DNA of 64,000 bases from Holothuria scabra (GCA_037179385.1 CM074181.1:52276297-52340296), one strand, 5' to 3'. Shown: positions 47,945 to 59,339, counted from the stretch's first letter. Numbers and translations are program-made. Notes: generated by a model from the letters alone, not told the origin.

Positions 47945-49514
47945 GTGCACATAGAACGTAGCGAGTCACAACTTTACAAACGAAACGTAAAATGTGTCAG
48001 AAGAAATGCAGAAAAGCGTTGGTTTACAGTAAAGCATAGAAAAGTCTTCCATCCTTGATCTAGTTGGGAAATTCGACATATGCTCATCCTAAAAACGTGC
48101 CAAATCTAGTATGAGAAAATTTCAACTGGAGTAAGACACTCCACCCGCTGATCGAGACTGCCCTGCATAGAGGTACGACTATCGTAACACATCGAGCTGC
48201 AGCCCACGCGTTTCAATTTGCAGAGTACATGAAGATACAAATTTGAATATAGGTCTTTAATAAAAATTTTGTTTAAAAGAAGAATGTCCAGACTCTATTT
48301 AACTCGATTAAGGCTATATTTTCAATTCTGAGTGACAAATTGTAAACGTGTCACCTTGCATAATATTCCAGGGTTCAATAAAATAATGATAAGAAGGAGG
48401 AGACTTACATCCCGTTTCACCTACTGCCGTTATGCGTGATGCTCCGAATGAGCAACGGAGTACGGAAAACAAGCCAGTGGGCCACAACTGGAAAAAGAGC
48501 CGTGGCCGGCTCGACTTGAACCAATAGGTTGGAAACTGGGCCGTAAAACTCTATGTAACTAACTAACTAACATATATCCCGTTTCTTCTTTGCTTTCCGA
48601 CCTCCCACTGTAGCTGGTCCCCAGTGTCCACTTTTCCGTTGCATCAGAGTCCAATCCATCCAAGGGGATTAAAGTACATGAAACTGAAGCTAAAATATCA
48701 AAACACAGACAACTTGGAGGAACATAAAAAATGAGTAATTGAAGAATACAAATATACACACCGCGAGAGTACCAGCAGAGTCGAGTAATTTATCAAACGC
48801 GATTTGTTTTAATGTCCAATCTTAGTATCGGATTCACATAGCGCAAGCATTTTTCAGAGCAAAATGGCCCGTCACAATACCAGTTAAACAGGATTAATTA
48901 TACATCGTCATTTACCCCTTTTGCCATATGATACTCGAATTGTTTACTTATTGTTATTTATTTTCAAGTTGATATACTTTTTAAATTACGTAGTTTAATA
49001 CTTTTCGAAGACCCTACCCATCATTCAAAACAGGGATCAATTCGCCAAATAGAAATAACATGTGTGAGTAGGATACTAGTTTGAGAATTAGTATAAATGT
49101 AAAAGAATAAAAACGTCATCCGTTTAAAGGTATGTGGAACAACAAACAACATTTCCTTAATCGACTGATTGTTAGATGAAACCACCGTTCTTCCCTTCAA
49201 AGTTTCTCAAAGAGATTCCCAGTGGTTAAAAAATTCGGAAATAAATCCAACCCAAAAAACAACGGTCATTTTGATGACTTGCAGTGTTATTGTAATTGCA
49301 CAAAGTGCTCGTGCCTTCCACATCACATAATGCGTTCGCCGAGAAACACTGAACAATTGAGCCAAGTTATAATATTCGTTCTCTTTCATTACACTCATCT
49401 GCTCTTTCTTACAGATCTCGTCCGATGGAACGATGCAAGTTCTATTCTCCGACATCGGTAACCGTTAGTATTCACCAAATTACGTTGCAACCATACTTTC
49501 CTATTGATAGACTT
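47945..49514. other. Gene-free stretch
   Basis: No gene is supported. At 48385-48560 a sequence ending GTAACTAACTAACTAAC, with CTCCGAATGAGCAACGGAGT, looks like the end of a dispersed element. The minus-strand frame at 48559-48759 adjoins it and shows no domain. The rest is AT-rich. Confidence 0.4.
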
Positions 49515-52257
49515 AAAAGAAGGGCTAAAGGTTACATCAAATTTTGATCTGTTGCATAAGTAGAAAAAGAACTTTTCAAATTTTGCAATCCCCGTGGGGA
49601 GGTCCCAGTCCTTTTAACGTCAAGGTCAAGACAACATTCGTGCAAAAGAAAGGGAAACAAAGCATTCTTTGTCAATAAGAGGAAGTGATAAAATGTCTGC
49701 TGCCCTGAATATCAGTGGCGGATCCAGGGGGGGGGGGGGGATGGGGGTATGCAACCCCCCCCCCCACCGGGATGGCAAAAATTGTAAAGATAGCCAGGCT
49801 AATTGTAGCCTAGGCCTAATTACATTTTAAAAATGCAGTGATATAGTTGTTACATTATTTGAATACCGTATTTTTGTGTCATATTCTTCAAAAAAAGAGG
49901 AAAAATGTCAATTATAATGTACCTATCTTCCGTATCATTTGGTAAATTCCCGTTTTGTTTAGACATAGCGCAATGACGAATGATAAATCTAGCGCCGGTT
50001 TTCCGCCAACTGCCGTTGGTAACGCTGTTAGTGACATTGCATGTGTGCCTATGTCAATACGTGGGACTACGACTACCGTCGGATAATGGGGCAATCGTTG
50101 ATAAGAAAGCTTCTACGGTGATGTTGCAGAGTGTGTAGGCGATACGAGTTGAGATATGAATAAATAGATGAGAAGATTTAGTTCTGATTAAAGATGATTG
50201 ACGGTTTTATTCCGTTCGATTAACAGCCGGCAAAAAAATTATTAAAATTTAACTATATACAGATTGCCTCAGGTGCCCGTCGTCTGAGGTCTGCTGCAGC
50301 AGTGTATGAGTGTGACAAAAACTTGCAAGCTAGGAGCTTTCATGTTTCGGGGAGATCGGAGCATGGTCAGTCCCCTGATTGGTTAAAAGTTGTGACGCAC
50401 CAAATTAAATAAATATTAAGGAATGTTCTGATCTAAAAACTGACCAGTGAGGAGGCTTTAGAGGGTGAAATTGGCCACACCTTGAAAATACGGGCGAGGT
50501 AGTTTGTCACATTCACCGGTAACAAGTGACGGGAAACAGGAAGGGCCATGAGAATGTACATGCCAAGTCGCTTCCACGTTCCGAGATGCGTAACATTTTT
50601 GGACTTTTCGTAACATATTTGGACTCTTGTCAACAAACTCAGCCAGCACGAGGTACTCCCCTATTGGCTACCCAAATGCTCTTCTGTGTTACATACTCCC
50701 TACAGAAAAAAGGAATTTTCTAGGATAGTCTGAATTGCACTGCCTCGTATGCGAGCAAGTGTCGATATTCATATTTATGTACAGGTGACATCAATGTAGA
50801 CTCGCTATTTCAGCATATTATACAGAGTACTCAACGGAAGCCATTGCATGCAAGTGGCGCTTTTTGGGAGGGTGTTTTGAATCAGAAGAGTGGAAAGTTT
50901 CAGAGATCAGTTACTGCTTTGCTTACATTTCATCGGCATACGGCATTGTTTGGCCATTCGATTCAGTATTGTGCATCACCTTTTCATGTAGGAAAAAAGG
51001 AAGTGAGAGTTGCCCTTAAACAACAAGATGGCGTTCCTGTTAAAGGTGATGGAGGGTGCACCATACTACATGACACTACGTACAGTTTACACATGACATA
51101 GCCTAAAACCGTGTAACGGTAATAGAGTAGATCCGGATTTATATTCACATTGGCCGCATAGTCCGTTAAAGGAATAAATACCCGCACTTTCAAGACCATG
51201 TTTTGAAAGCGTGGGAGTTTCATAATGGCTCAAAATATTGAAACATTTAGCACCATGTTGCATCTCGGCCCCCTTTTCTTAGACACCCAGGAGGGGCAGG
51301 GGGCTCTGAAAATGAAGAATTTGGAAATTTGCCAATGGTTAGACCAGTCTACTGTGTGGTTTTGATAAGTCATGAGATAACGAAATTCCCAATCAATTTT
51401 CTCTAATAAAAGCTCCATATTCGTCATTATTTGATTCAAAAAAGCAAAATTTTCCGCACGCTTCGCGCGCCGCAAATTGCAATTCCTTAGCAGAAGTGCT
51501 CTCTCATACCTTCACTTTGGTAAACTTTTCCGAACTCTGGAAGTGACAAAATCGGAAATTAGCTACACTTGTGACACCAGATCACCAAGTGACGCCGTTA
51601 ACTATAAACAGTGCTATTTTCATAAATTTTCTTTCATAAAATTCCATACTTTCTCCATTATAAGCTCAAAACATTTCGTCGGAGAGCCTCATTACGTAGG
51701 CGTTGGATAACATTATGTAGCAACAACGATCTTTGGTCGCCGCCCAACCTCAGATTTGCCGATAGAAAATGTAAATTCTTCAGCAATCCCCCAACTGTTA
51801 AAATTTCTTTGCAGGAAACCTAACATCCAAACTTTTTTGCAATGCAAGCTTCATATTTGGAAAAGGGCGGAAATTTCAGCGCGCTGCGCGCGCTGCAAAT
51901 TTCGCCCTAGTAGAGTGCTAATCACACTTAAAGATAAGGTAAAATTTGAATGCCTGCCTACCACCCTCATTTCCAATTTCCTGAATTCTAATAGGCATCG
52001 GAGACCAAACAACATCCATATATATGGTGGCGCTTCTCTCAGTGTACATTTGATGTTCCATCCAAATGCAGACTCCCCCACTGCAAATTCCTGGATCCGC
52101 CACTGCTGAATATCACTTTGGAAAACAAATCTGGTAATTAATTTGCTGATATCTTGAGAAATACATTTGAATGAAAATGTCACCACAAAGAGTAGATTTA
52201 GTTCTTCTTTCACATGTGAAAATTATTTTTTTGCTTAAACTTCCCCTTTAAAATGTA
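49515..52257. mobile_element. MITE family 'K', copy interrupted by a hAT-like element
   Basis: Left half 49515-49712 (AAAAGAAGGGCTAAAGG, CAATCCCCGTGGGGAGG, AAGTGATAAAATGTCTGCTG). Right half 52106-52257 (ATATCACTTTGGAAAACAAA, TAGTTCTTCTTTCACATGTG, GCTTAAACTTCCCCTTTAAA). The two halves join collinearly with the intact copy at 45682. Confidence 0.8.
49713..52105. mobile_element. hAT-like element, 2.4 kb
   Basis: Starts CAGTGGCGGATCCAGG and ends CCTGGATCCGCCACTG, a perfect 16 bp TIR. It has the exact 8 bp duplication CTGAATAT (49705-49712 and 52106-52113). A G-run and C-run (49725-49765) follow the left end. The interior holds a block (50280-51090) that matches 26600-27070 inverted, and CGCACGCTTCGCGCGCCGCA (51453) related to the module family. 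No transposase was found. Confidence 0.92.
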
Positions 52258-52650
52258 ACCAGGTGTAAATTCATATTTTTTCATTTAACGGTATACATTA
52301 CGCTTAAAATCATTTTATTTGAACAAAAACCCCAGCAATATTTCCATTTCCTTGTAAAACCATTATGCATGAGAGTATTTGCGAAAGTTGCTCGTTTGGA
52401 TTTTGAAAGTTAAATTGGGTGAACAAATTATTCTTCTGAAACAAATAGCTGACTTTTTATCTGAGAGAAACCATGGTATACAGCACAATTATTTTGAATG
52501 ACCTATCATTTTGTGTCCCTAAATATCGGTTTAAAAAAAATGCGTTTTTGCGAAACAAAAGTAATAGTTTCCCCTAGTGTGACATAAATCGTTCTCAATA
52601 GAAAGTTACAGAAGCTATTAACCCAGCGCTTTTTAGCTATAGGATCCATA

Positions 52651-53590
52651 CAGTGGCGTACGAAGGAAGGGGGCATTGGCCATGCCTCCCCCCTCACGGA
52701 TGCCATATTTTCATCCTAAAAATGCGTAGTCCTACTTTGGCAACACAGATGTACTTCGCAAGGTAGCATGTTAGTTCACCCAATTTCTCAAATATTTTCA
52801 AAGGGGAAGGATTTTCTCTGCACAGCCCTCATTGATGCCATTTTTCAATTCCTAAAAATAGGCAAATTTTGTCAATTTCCACATTTTACTTGAAAAGGTA
52901 GACTCTGTAACTCTCTGATCTCATCGATTGCATTTAAGGACACCTACATTTATAAAAACTCTCAAAAGGGAGGGACGCATCCCCTAGACTGCTTCCCGGC
53001 CGGCATGGACGTAAGTGACGGGGGCATGGAAGCCGAGTGTTCAGGTGCGGTGAGCAATAATTTGCCATATATCATACAAGAGATAATAGGGGTAAATCAT
53101 GTACAGTCGGGAGTTCGAGCAGTCACAGACAATTTCATTAATTCAGTGGGTCTTGAATTTAGCCAAGAGTCGCAATAGAGAAGCATTAGCATATTTTCAA
53201 TTCCGTTGTAAAGAATTAAGACCCCTTATATAATAGTGGTAGAACAAATTATGTGGTAACATTCTGATCACTTATCATGTTGCTTTTTTTTTTTTTTTTT
53301 GTTATTTCAAACAAAAGTTAAACGTGAAGATTGTTTAGATTCTTTTTCCAAACATAAAAACGCGATTTTGGGCCATCTGAGGGGTCGCAATTTTCAAAAT
53401 TTTCTTTACGCTCCACTCCAACTAATGGTAGCTCTCCGCTTAGATAGTCTTTCGGGCAAAATTACATTGCATTTTATTGCAAACGACAAGCGAAGATAGC
53501 CATTCGTTAAATTCTTTGTATAAGTCTGGAAAATGCCATTTTCGGCCATCTGAGGGGTGTGATTTTTCGAAATTTTTTTACGCTTCCCTC
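52651..53590 (+). mobile_element. hAT-like element, right-truncated paralogue of 36649-37986
   Basis: Begins CAGTGGCGTACGAAGG and follows the 36649 element through CACGGATGCCATATTTTC, GGAGGGACGCATCCCCTAG, GTGTTCAGGTGCGGTGAG and two module units (TCCACTCCAACTAATGGTAG, ATGCCATTTTCGGCCATCTG). It stops near 53590 without an inverted terminus. Confidence 0.75.
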
Positions 53591-53689
53591 AGAAATTGTG
53601 TTCACCTTGGGACCCCAGTTTTGTTTAGACCCTTTGACAAGTAATCTGGGAACGCACACCATTACCATGGCAATCATTAGCTGGCATCA

Positions 53690-53890
53690 ATTTCATCCCT
53701 AAGTGATTAACATCTCATCCACCTTATGGAGTGCTGAGATTGTAAGAACTGAAGAAAAGAAACGGTCCTTGCCAACATAAGGAAATGATAAAAATTCTGC
53801 CGCACTCAATTTGCCAATATGTCGAAAAATACAGCCCGATTTGAATGGAAGTTTCACCAAAGTGTGTAAGGTTAGTCCTTCTTTCACAGT
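53690..53890 (+). mobile_element. MITE family 'K', partial copy next to the FReD exon
   Basis: Shares AAGGAAATGATAAAAATTCTG, CCCGATTTGAATGGAAGTTT and TAGTCCTTCTTTCACA with the right half of 45682-46247. It ends ~75 bp before the FReD acceptor. Confidence 0.65.
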
Positions 53891-53964
53891 TTTGGTCCAT
53901 GTCCCCCTTTCAGTACATCCTCATTGCAGAGAGAAACAAAATGGTGTCCTCTTGTTTTTTACAG

Positions 53965-54107
53965 GACCCCCACTCCCCGCTAAGGACTGTTCTCAGTTGC
54001 TTGAAGAGGGCGTTGCAGTAAGTGGTGTTTATCGGATACAACCAGTTACCTATCATCAGCCGTTTTATGTCTACTGTGACATGGAGACAGATGGAGGCGG
54101 ATGGACG
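53965..54107 (+). CDS. Fibrinogen-related domain protein, N-terminal FReD exon (partial gene)
   Basis: The acceptor CTTGTTTTTTACAG (ending 53964) opens an exon whose first two bases complete a split codon (phase 1). It then encodes [44 protein letters not shown]. The D-C-x-x-L-L-x-x-G start, the Y-x-I-x-P, the V-Y-C-D-M and the D-G-G-G-W-T are the standard opening of fibrinogen C domains, with the first two Cys of a conserved disulfide. The exon ends before GTTCGT (54108), a weak donor, at phase 0, the usual break after GGGWT. The middle and terminal exons are not found in the next 9.9 kb, so either the intron is long or the exon is orphaned. It lies between two transposon remnants. Same strand as the terminal FReD exon at 5628, but necessarily another gene. 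Confidence 0.88.
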
Positions 54108-54204
54108 GTTCGTCATTTTTTTTATGTTTATCTTTCCGTTTTATAAGGAAATCCATCTATTGGATTTAAGCTAATGATGGAATAACATTATTCTGGATGC
54201 ATAC

Positions 54205-54375
54205 TCATCAGTGTTTGATTTGATTTGATTTATTTATTTGTATTCATTTTTTCATTGTATAAAACACAAGACACAAACAAATATAAAAATAAAACAGTGT
54301 ACAAACAAGACGAACGTCTAGACGAGTTGCGGTGCAGACAAACCAAGTCGTCTTATACTTTTAAGGTGATTTGAC
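54205..54375 (-). mobile_element. LINE 3' fragment with A-rich tail
   Basis: 54293-54375 matches 60526-60596 (GACGAACGTCTAGACGAGTTGCGG shared; the minus strand encodes FVGTATRLDVRLV-like sequence). To the left it runs directly into an untranslated tail ending in repeated AAATAAATAAATC / CAAATCAAATC. It is a truncated or internally deleted copy of the same LINE family, inserted in the FReD intron. Confidence 0.65.
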
Positions 54376-54604
54376 GACTGTTAGCTACTAATAGCTTTTG
54401 GACTTTGAGCATGGACTCTACTACTGTAACAAAGAAGTATATTTGCCTTTTTAAACAGGATATTCAAGGAGGTTTCCCTTCTTGGGCTACTTCGTTTTCT
54501 GTACAATTCGCGCCAACCTATGGTGACGCTCTGTTTAGAATAATCATCCTTCTTTCAGAGAGGTTGAATCCAACTCAATACCACAGAGTGCACTCTAATG
54601 GTCA

Positions 54605-54731
54605 ACTATGCACCGACTCAATAGTATGGTAAAAAAATGACCAATCAATGGTTAGATCTGACCATAAATTAGTAAATTTTTACCAAAGTTGGAGGTCAAT
54701 GGTCTGACCATTGTTTAGGTCGGTGCATAGT
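54605..54731. mobile_element. Short foldback MITE, 127 bp
   Basis: ACTATGCACCGAC at 54605-54617 is exactly inverted at 54719-54731. The interior repeats TGACCATTG and TCAATGGTC motifs in both orientations, so most of it can fold. Confidence 0.65.
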
Positions 54732-54834
54732 GAATTAAATCAATGGTCAATTCGAGGCAAAGAGATGAAATGAATGAACGATTTGGCTAAAAATTTAGGA
54801 AAATCGGCCCATGTTTATGCAGGGTTTAGACTGT

Positions 54835-56410
54835 TGGCCCAATCAGCCTGGGGTCCAGGGGGCCGCTTTAATGGCCCCTGATGGGGTTCAGGGGACAAAG
54901 CCCTGGTAGGGGTCCATGGAGGGCTGGATACTTTTGTAGGGGGTGGCTGGAGTTTACTATCTAAGCGTAGCGCCACCATCAGTTGGCGCAGAGGGTACAA
55001 AGAAAATTTTGGATTTTAAAACCTCCCAGATGGCTAGAAATGGCATTTGCCAGGTTTATTTGTCTCTAATTCTGGTGAGAAAATTTTTTATTTTCTAAGA
55101 TTCAAACACCCTTTTGAGATACTGATTAGCTCAGTTCATTACTCCACTGAACTATGTATCCTAGATCGCAAATCCGAATCCTGCTGAATGTTGCAAGCAG
55201 CTGTTCCAGTGCACGCCTGAGTGAAGTATTTCCAGGGGCGTAGGGGAGCATTTTCACTTTTTGGGGCACAAGATTTTTGCCCGAGAAATGTAATTCTGCC
55301 TGTAGGACAGTCAAAGCGGAGCGCCACCACTAGTTGGCGCGGAGCGTCCAGAAAATTTGAAAATTCGTCCCCCTCAGACAGTCAAAAATGACATTGCCCA
55401 GGTTTGAAAAGGTGATCCAAGCAGTCGCTTTTTTAAGTTTCAATTGCAGATAAACGCACGTTCGTTCCAAAACTAAAATTCAACCAGAAAGACTAAGCGG
55501 AGCGCCACCATTAGTTGGCGCGAAGCGTACAAAACATTTTCAAATATCCGACCGCTCAGACAGTTGAAAATGGCATTTCCCGGGCTTATATGGGGATCTA
55601 AGCATTCGCTATTTTGAGTTTCCTTTTGTAAAAAATGATCACATGAAACTTAGATTCTGCTATGAAGCGGTGTAAGTGGAGCACCACCATAAGTTGGGAC
55701 GAAGCGTGCAGGAAATTGTGAAAAACCTGACCACTTCAGATAGTCAAAACCTTTGCTTATAGGGGGTCTTAGAAGTCACTAATTCGAGGGTCTGTTTGCA
55801 CAAAAATTGTTCACTTGAAACTAAAATGCTGCTAGGAAGACTATCTGCGCGGAACTTCACCGTTGGTTGGCGCGAAGCGAACAGAAAATTTTGAAAAATC
55901 GGACCCCTGAGACAGTCGAAAATGACATTTTCCAGACTTATAGGGGGATCTAAGCAGTCGCTATTTGATCAGAAAATTACCAGATAAAATGACTGCCAAT
56001 CGATGCATCCCGCGTCATTTCGGGGAAACTACAAACCGGAATTGAAAACATGCTAATGAATTTTACTCTATTGCGACTCCTGGCTAAATTCAATATATAT
56101 TGAAAAAAATGTGTGCCCCAACTTCCTGCTATATATGATTTTACTTTTGAAAAAATTAAGGCCTATGGGGATCTTATAGCAGTCGCTATTTTGATCAGAA
56201 GAATCAGATAAAATGTACCACTACCATTGGATGAAATGAAGTAGATGATTTTTCTTCTATTAGTAACACTTATTGACAGAATTGTCACGTTACACGGTGT
56301 GTTGAAATGAATTTTCAAGCAGACTTACGGGAAGACATTCTCAATTCTACATCATTAAATTATCGAAAATCAGATTACCCGATTCTCATAACCATTGCCC
56401 GTATTTGGCA
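54835..56410 (-). repeat. Long inverted repeat, right arm, with reverse ~180 bp array
   Basis: Reverse complement of 2444-4000 along its length. The unit phrase GACATTTTCC / GGCATTTCCC occurs at about 55390, 55572 and 55924 (spacings of 182 and ~352, i.e. two units, the middle unit's phrase being degraded near 55748). GGCGCGAAGCG / GGCGCGGAGCG recurs in each unit. Short flanking sequences (CAAAGAGATGAAAYGAAYGA) occur on both sides of the array at 54758 and 56574 in the same orientation. Confidence 0.85.
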
Positions 56411-56725
56411 ATAGTTGCAATAGTTGAACAAATCACTTGAAAGAGAAAAAATGGATTTTATGATGAATAAGTTAAACGTTTTCCTGATAACACCACAACT
56501 CCCTGACATAATTATAACAAACTAGAGAATAATTAGCTCATAAATATCTTGCGAACTTTCCATTTCCGAAAAGGGCAAAGAGATGAAACGAACGAGCCAC
56601 TTAGCTAGAAATTTACAGTTGCGAAATGTCTTGAAATGTTCAAATCTTCGTCCGAAAAACCAACAATTTGACCCTCTGTGCACGGTCTAAATTTAGTGTC
56701 TACGTCACATAACATAAGCTGATAA
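56404..56725 (+). repeat. Repeat block X, copy 1
   Basis: Direct match to 62090-62370: GATAACACCACA, TGACATAA, TTTACAGTTGCGAA / TTTACAATTGCGAA, TTAGTGTCTACG / TTAATGTCTACG. No domain. Confidence 0.75.
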
Positions 56726-56874
56726 GGGTCAACTTATAGTAAGCAGAAAGTTGCAACTTCCCGTATTAAAGGGCCAAACTTTTCACCCCAAACTACAATA
56801 TTGCAGACGGATTGTTGGAATGATGAAATTCGTCTTCTACGGAATCTTTTACTCGACAGTTTATTCGTTTTCAT

Positions 56875-57215
56875 AGAACTGTCTTACTTATTGCTTTCAT
56901 TAGGTAATCGTTTCATCAATGGCGAGTCATGGCCATACATAAACTTACTACAATGACAATATTTTCTTCCGTAGTAAAAGGACATCGTCAAAGAAGCGAC
57001 AAAAAGTCCTTGCTATAGAATGCAATAAGAAACGTGTCTGGTTAATATGTTATGACAGACGAATCGCAGCTAATAGCTATAAATTATAAACATCGACATT
57101 TTGGTATTCACGTTTCATCATAGGACGTAAAAATCATGCAATGTATCTTTATGATTGATTACTGGATGGTTCGACACTATGATTTGTGTAAGACAATATC
57201 GTTCAAGTTTGATTA
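56875..57215 (+). repeat. Repeat block Y, copy 1
   Basis: Inverted relative to its copy at 61595-62010. Shared phrases are TGGCCATACATAAACTT, GACAGACGAATCGC, TTTGGTATTC and TTTCTTCCGTAGTAA. No domain. Confidence 0.8.
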
Positions 57216-57740
57216 AATGCTGAACTTAGAAATAATTGGGGAAGGGATACTAGTGACGTATATGAACGGGACTAATACCGGGGAGCTGCTACTAAAGGCA
57301 GCTCCATGCTGTGAGTTTTTTTAATATAGTTCTTCTGTCAATGCAACCATGGGACGACCCCCATGGTTTTTCACGGACACGGATGAGTGATATGTATGAC
57401 TTTGCAGTGAAGACAAAAGGTAGCACACCACCAATTAAAGGGGGTCCCGCCGAAGGAGGTTACCCTACGAATTTAACACCCTAGAAAACTTTTTTTTGGG
57501 GGGGGGAGGGAGATAAGACCATGTTAGTGAAGAGATGTGTTCAATTTGTGATCTCTATGTGGTAGGAAAGTAGTCGAAGTAATAATTCAAAGAAAATTGA
57601 AGTTATTTCAGGCATTTTTTGCAATATATCCTTCCGCGATGCAAAACGGCATTTTGAATGAGTCAAAAGACAGGAACCTGACTACTCTATTATACAGGCC
57701 CTCCTAGCACGAACTCAACATCGTGTAGGCAAATAATGGT
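57216..57740. other. Unassigned stretch
   Basis: No gene or repeat partner recognised. A T-run and G-run lie at 57489-57507. Confidence 0.35.
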
Positions 57741-57923
57741 GGTGTTAGTAAAAGAGGGGCAGCAGACCCACTTACCAGAAGTTGTTTATCCTTTTCAAAA
57801 CGTGTCTTCCTTTCCTAAGTCATTGTTGTGTATCTTGATATCCTTATTTTCTATCAGCCAACGAGCAGCAAGAACAACACTTCTAGGCCTAACATTTTCA
57901 GAAAAAACAGCCGTTTTATAACT

Positions 57924-58715
57924 TCATTTCCTCTTAAATTTGACAGGAATTACTTGGCTCTCTTCAAGTCTTATAGGTAAAGTTTTAATTGTTGTCACCA
58001 CATCAGACGGGACATTAACAACATTTTCCATAATACTAAATTGCCCTCCTCGAGGAAGCTCACGCAACTGCATAAAAGGTGTTCGCAAAGCAACCAACCT
58101 TTCTTCAAGACGATGTAATTTCAATTCTTCTGGTATCTCATATATTTTCATATTATTATCTCGACTTAATAACGGAACTCTGCCTTCTTTTATATATTTT
58201 AAACAGGTTTTACAGACCCATCCTTTATCTATACCTTCTTCCTGCTTACAAATATTAGTATTTCCACTAAATCTAACTAAATTCACCCACAGTGCAAATT
58301 CTTTATACCATAACTGCTCACAATAAAAGCAAACGTATGTAGGCCCCGCCATAATTTTATTCCAAAAGCGATGTCTCAATTCTCTAATTGGACTCTCCTC
58401 TTCTTTTCTAAATTGACGCTTACTTATTTGTTCTCTAAGCATCATTTTAGTACTATCACTTGCAATACCCACACTACGTTTTATCACAAAACCTTTATTT
58501 TCCCAACATTTATACATATCTTCAGTCACTCCCATAGACCCTTTCACTAATATATGATTACTCCCCTCATTTAAACAAACATCTGCTCTCTTCACATAAC
58601 TTTGCATTGACATTTGATTACGCTCCTCTTCAAATAAAATGTCTCCTATTTTCAATATGTTACATTTAACACCGAAAAATTCTTCACTATGTTCATTTAC
58701 ACAACCCCTCTTCAA
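57924..58715 (-). pseudogene. Helitron-encoded N-terminal protein, DUF6570-like region (263 codons, truncated by a stop)
   Basis: The longest open frame in the window. Residues ~12-45 include VKCNILKIGDILFEEERNQ and SVKRAD-like sequence. Residues ~128-170 hold a C-x2-C pair (CFYCEQLWYKEFA) and a second (VCKTCLKYIKEGRVP), a zinc-binding layout. Residues ~190-262 read IPEELKLHRLEERLVALRTP, FMQLRELPRGGQFSIMENVV and NVPSDVVTTIKTLP, the wording of the region preceding the Rep domain in many animal Helitrons (annotated DUF6570). After FKRK a TGA stops the frame, but the same frame continues with AVFSENVRPRSVVLAARWLI for ~40 codons, so the stop is a point mutation in a longer ancestral gene. Function in Helitrons is not established. 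Confidence 0.8.
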
Positions 58716-58734
58716 CCAATTCTCTATAACGCTG

Positions 58735-58830
58735 CTCTCATGTACAGATATCTTCTATTTCCAACACTACGTCATAATGTACTCCACCTGTATTGACTAA
58801 ATAAATGTCACGTTTTTCCCGATTAACTAC
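58735..58830 (-). pseudogene. OTU-protease-like tail of the Helitron protein
   Basis: The minus strand reads NREKRDIYLVNTGGVHYDVV then LEIEDICT and a stop, a frameshift before the 263-codon frame. A G-G-x-H-Y-D-x-V motif is what closes OTU cysteine proteases (His and Asp near the end), and OTU domains occur in several transposon proteins. A plus-strand relative is at 61050-61240. The catalytic Cys region is not seen here. Confidence 0.4.
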
Positions 58831-59009
58831 ACAATGAACGTACAATGATTATCTATACCCCTGTAACCAGTAATGCCAAACACCGAAAAAACAATTACCA
58901 TCCCCACGTACTTTTCACACGAATCGGCCTACTCTCAACTGAAACACATTTTCCTATTTCAATAGACGGCAAATCAAACCCCCCAGTTTTCACAAAACCA
59001 TGTTTAAAA

Positions 59010-59339
59010 CTATCTACACAAGCTTCCTAAACATTTTTTCTCTCCAGCAGGTATCAACAACGAAAAAATAAAATGTACATGTAGATCTTTCGGAACGTAT
59101 AAATAATACCTCACGATCGTCATGTTCCCTACTTTCCCCATCATCACACCTCTGACTTTTTTCACATTCACTAGAACTTTTTTTTGGTTTGTTCCCAACT
59201 CTGATATCATCATTTTTCTCCTCTTCATAACTTTTATCTTGAAATTCACCCCATACTTTCTTTTTCTTTGTTGCCAACCTTTCATTTCTAAATTAAAATT
59301 CTTTGAACGGCCCTTCTTAGGCATTGTAATATTCTCCAC
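59010..59339 (-). pseudogene. Helitron N-terminal Lys-rich frame
   Basis: Begins MENITMPKKGRSKNFNLEM, then is highly basic and frame-shifted part way (the frame moves to FKDKSYEEEKNDD-type acidic sequence). The same start is degraded in element 2 at 63042-63345. It may be the start of the Helitron protein. Confidence 0.5.

Noticed and set aside
51851..52213. 120-codon minus-strand open frame
   Set aside because: It runs across the end of the 49713-52105 hAT-like element into the host MITE, so it is not a gene.
53811..53964. Extending the FReD exon upstream to the start of its open frame
   Set aside because: The upstream part is MITE family 'K' sequence, and a good acceptor at 53951-53964 with the usual FReD start follows it.
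57940..58326. 128-codon plus-strand open frame
   Set aside because: It is antisense to the better supported Helitron DUF6570-like frame.
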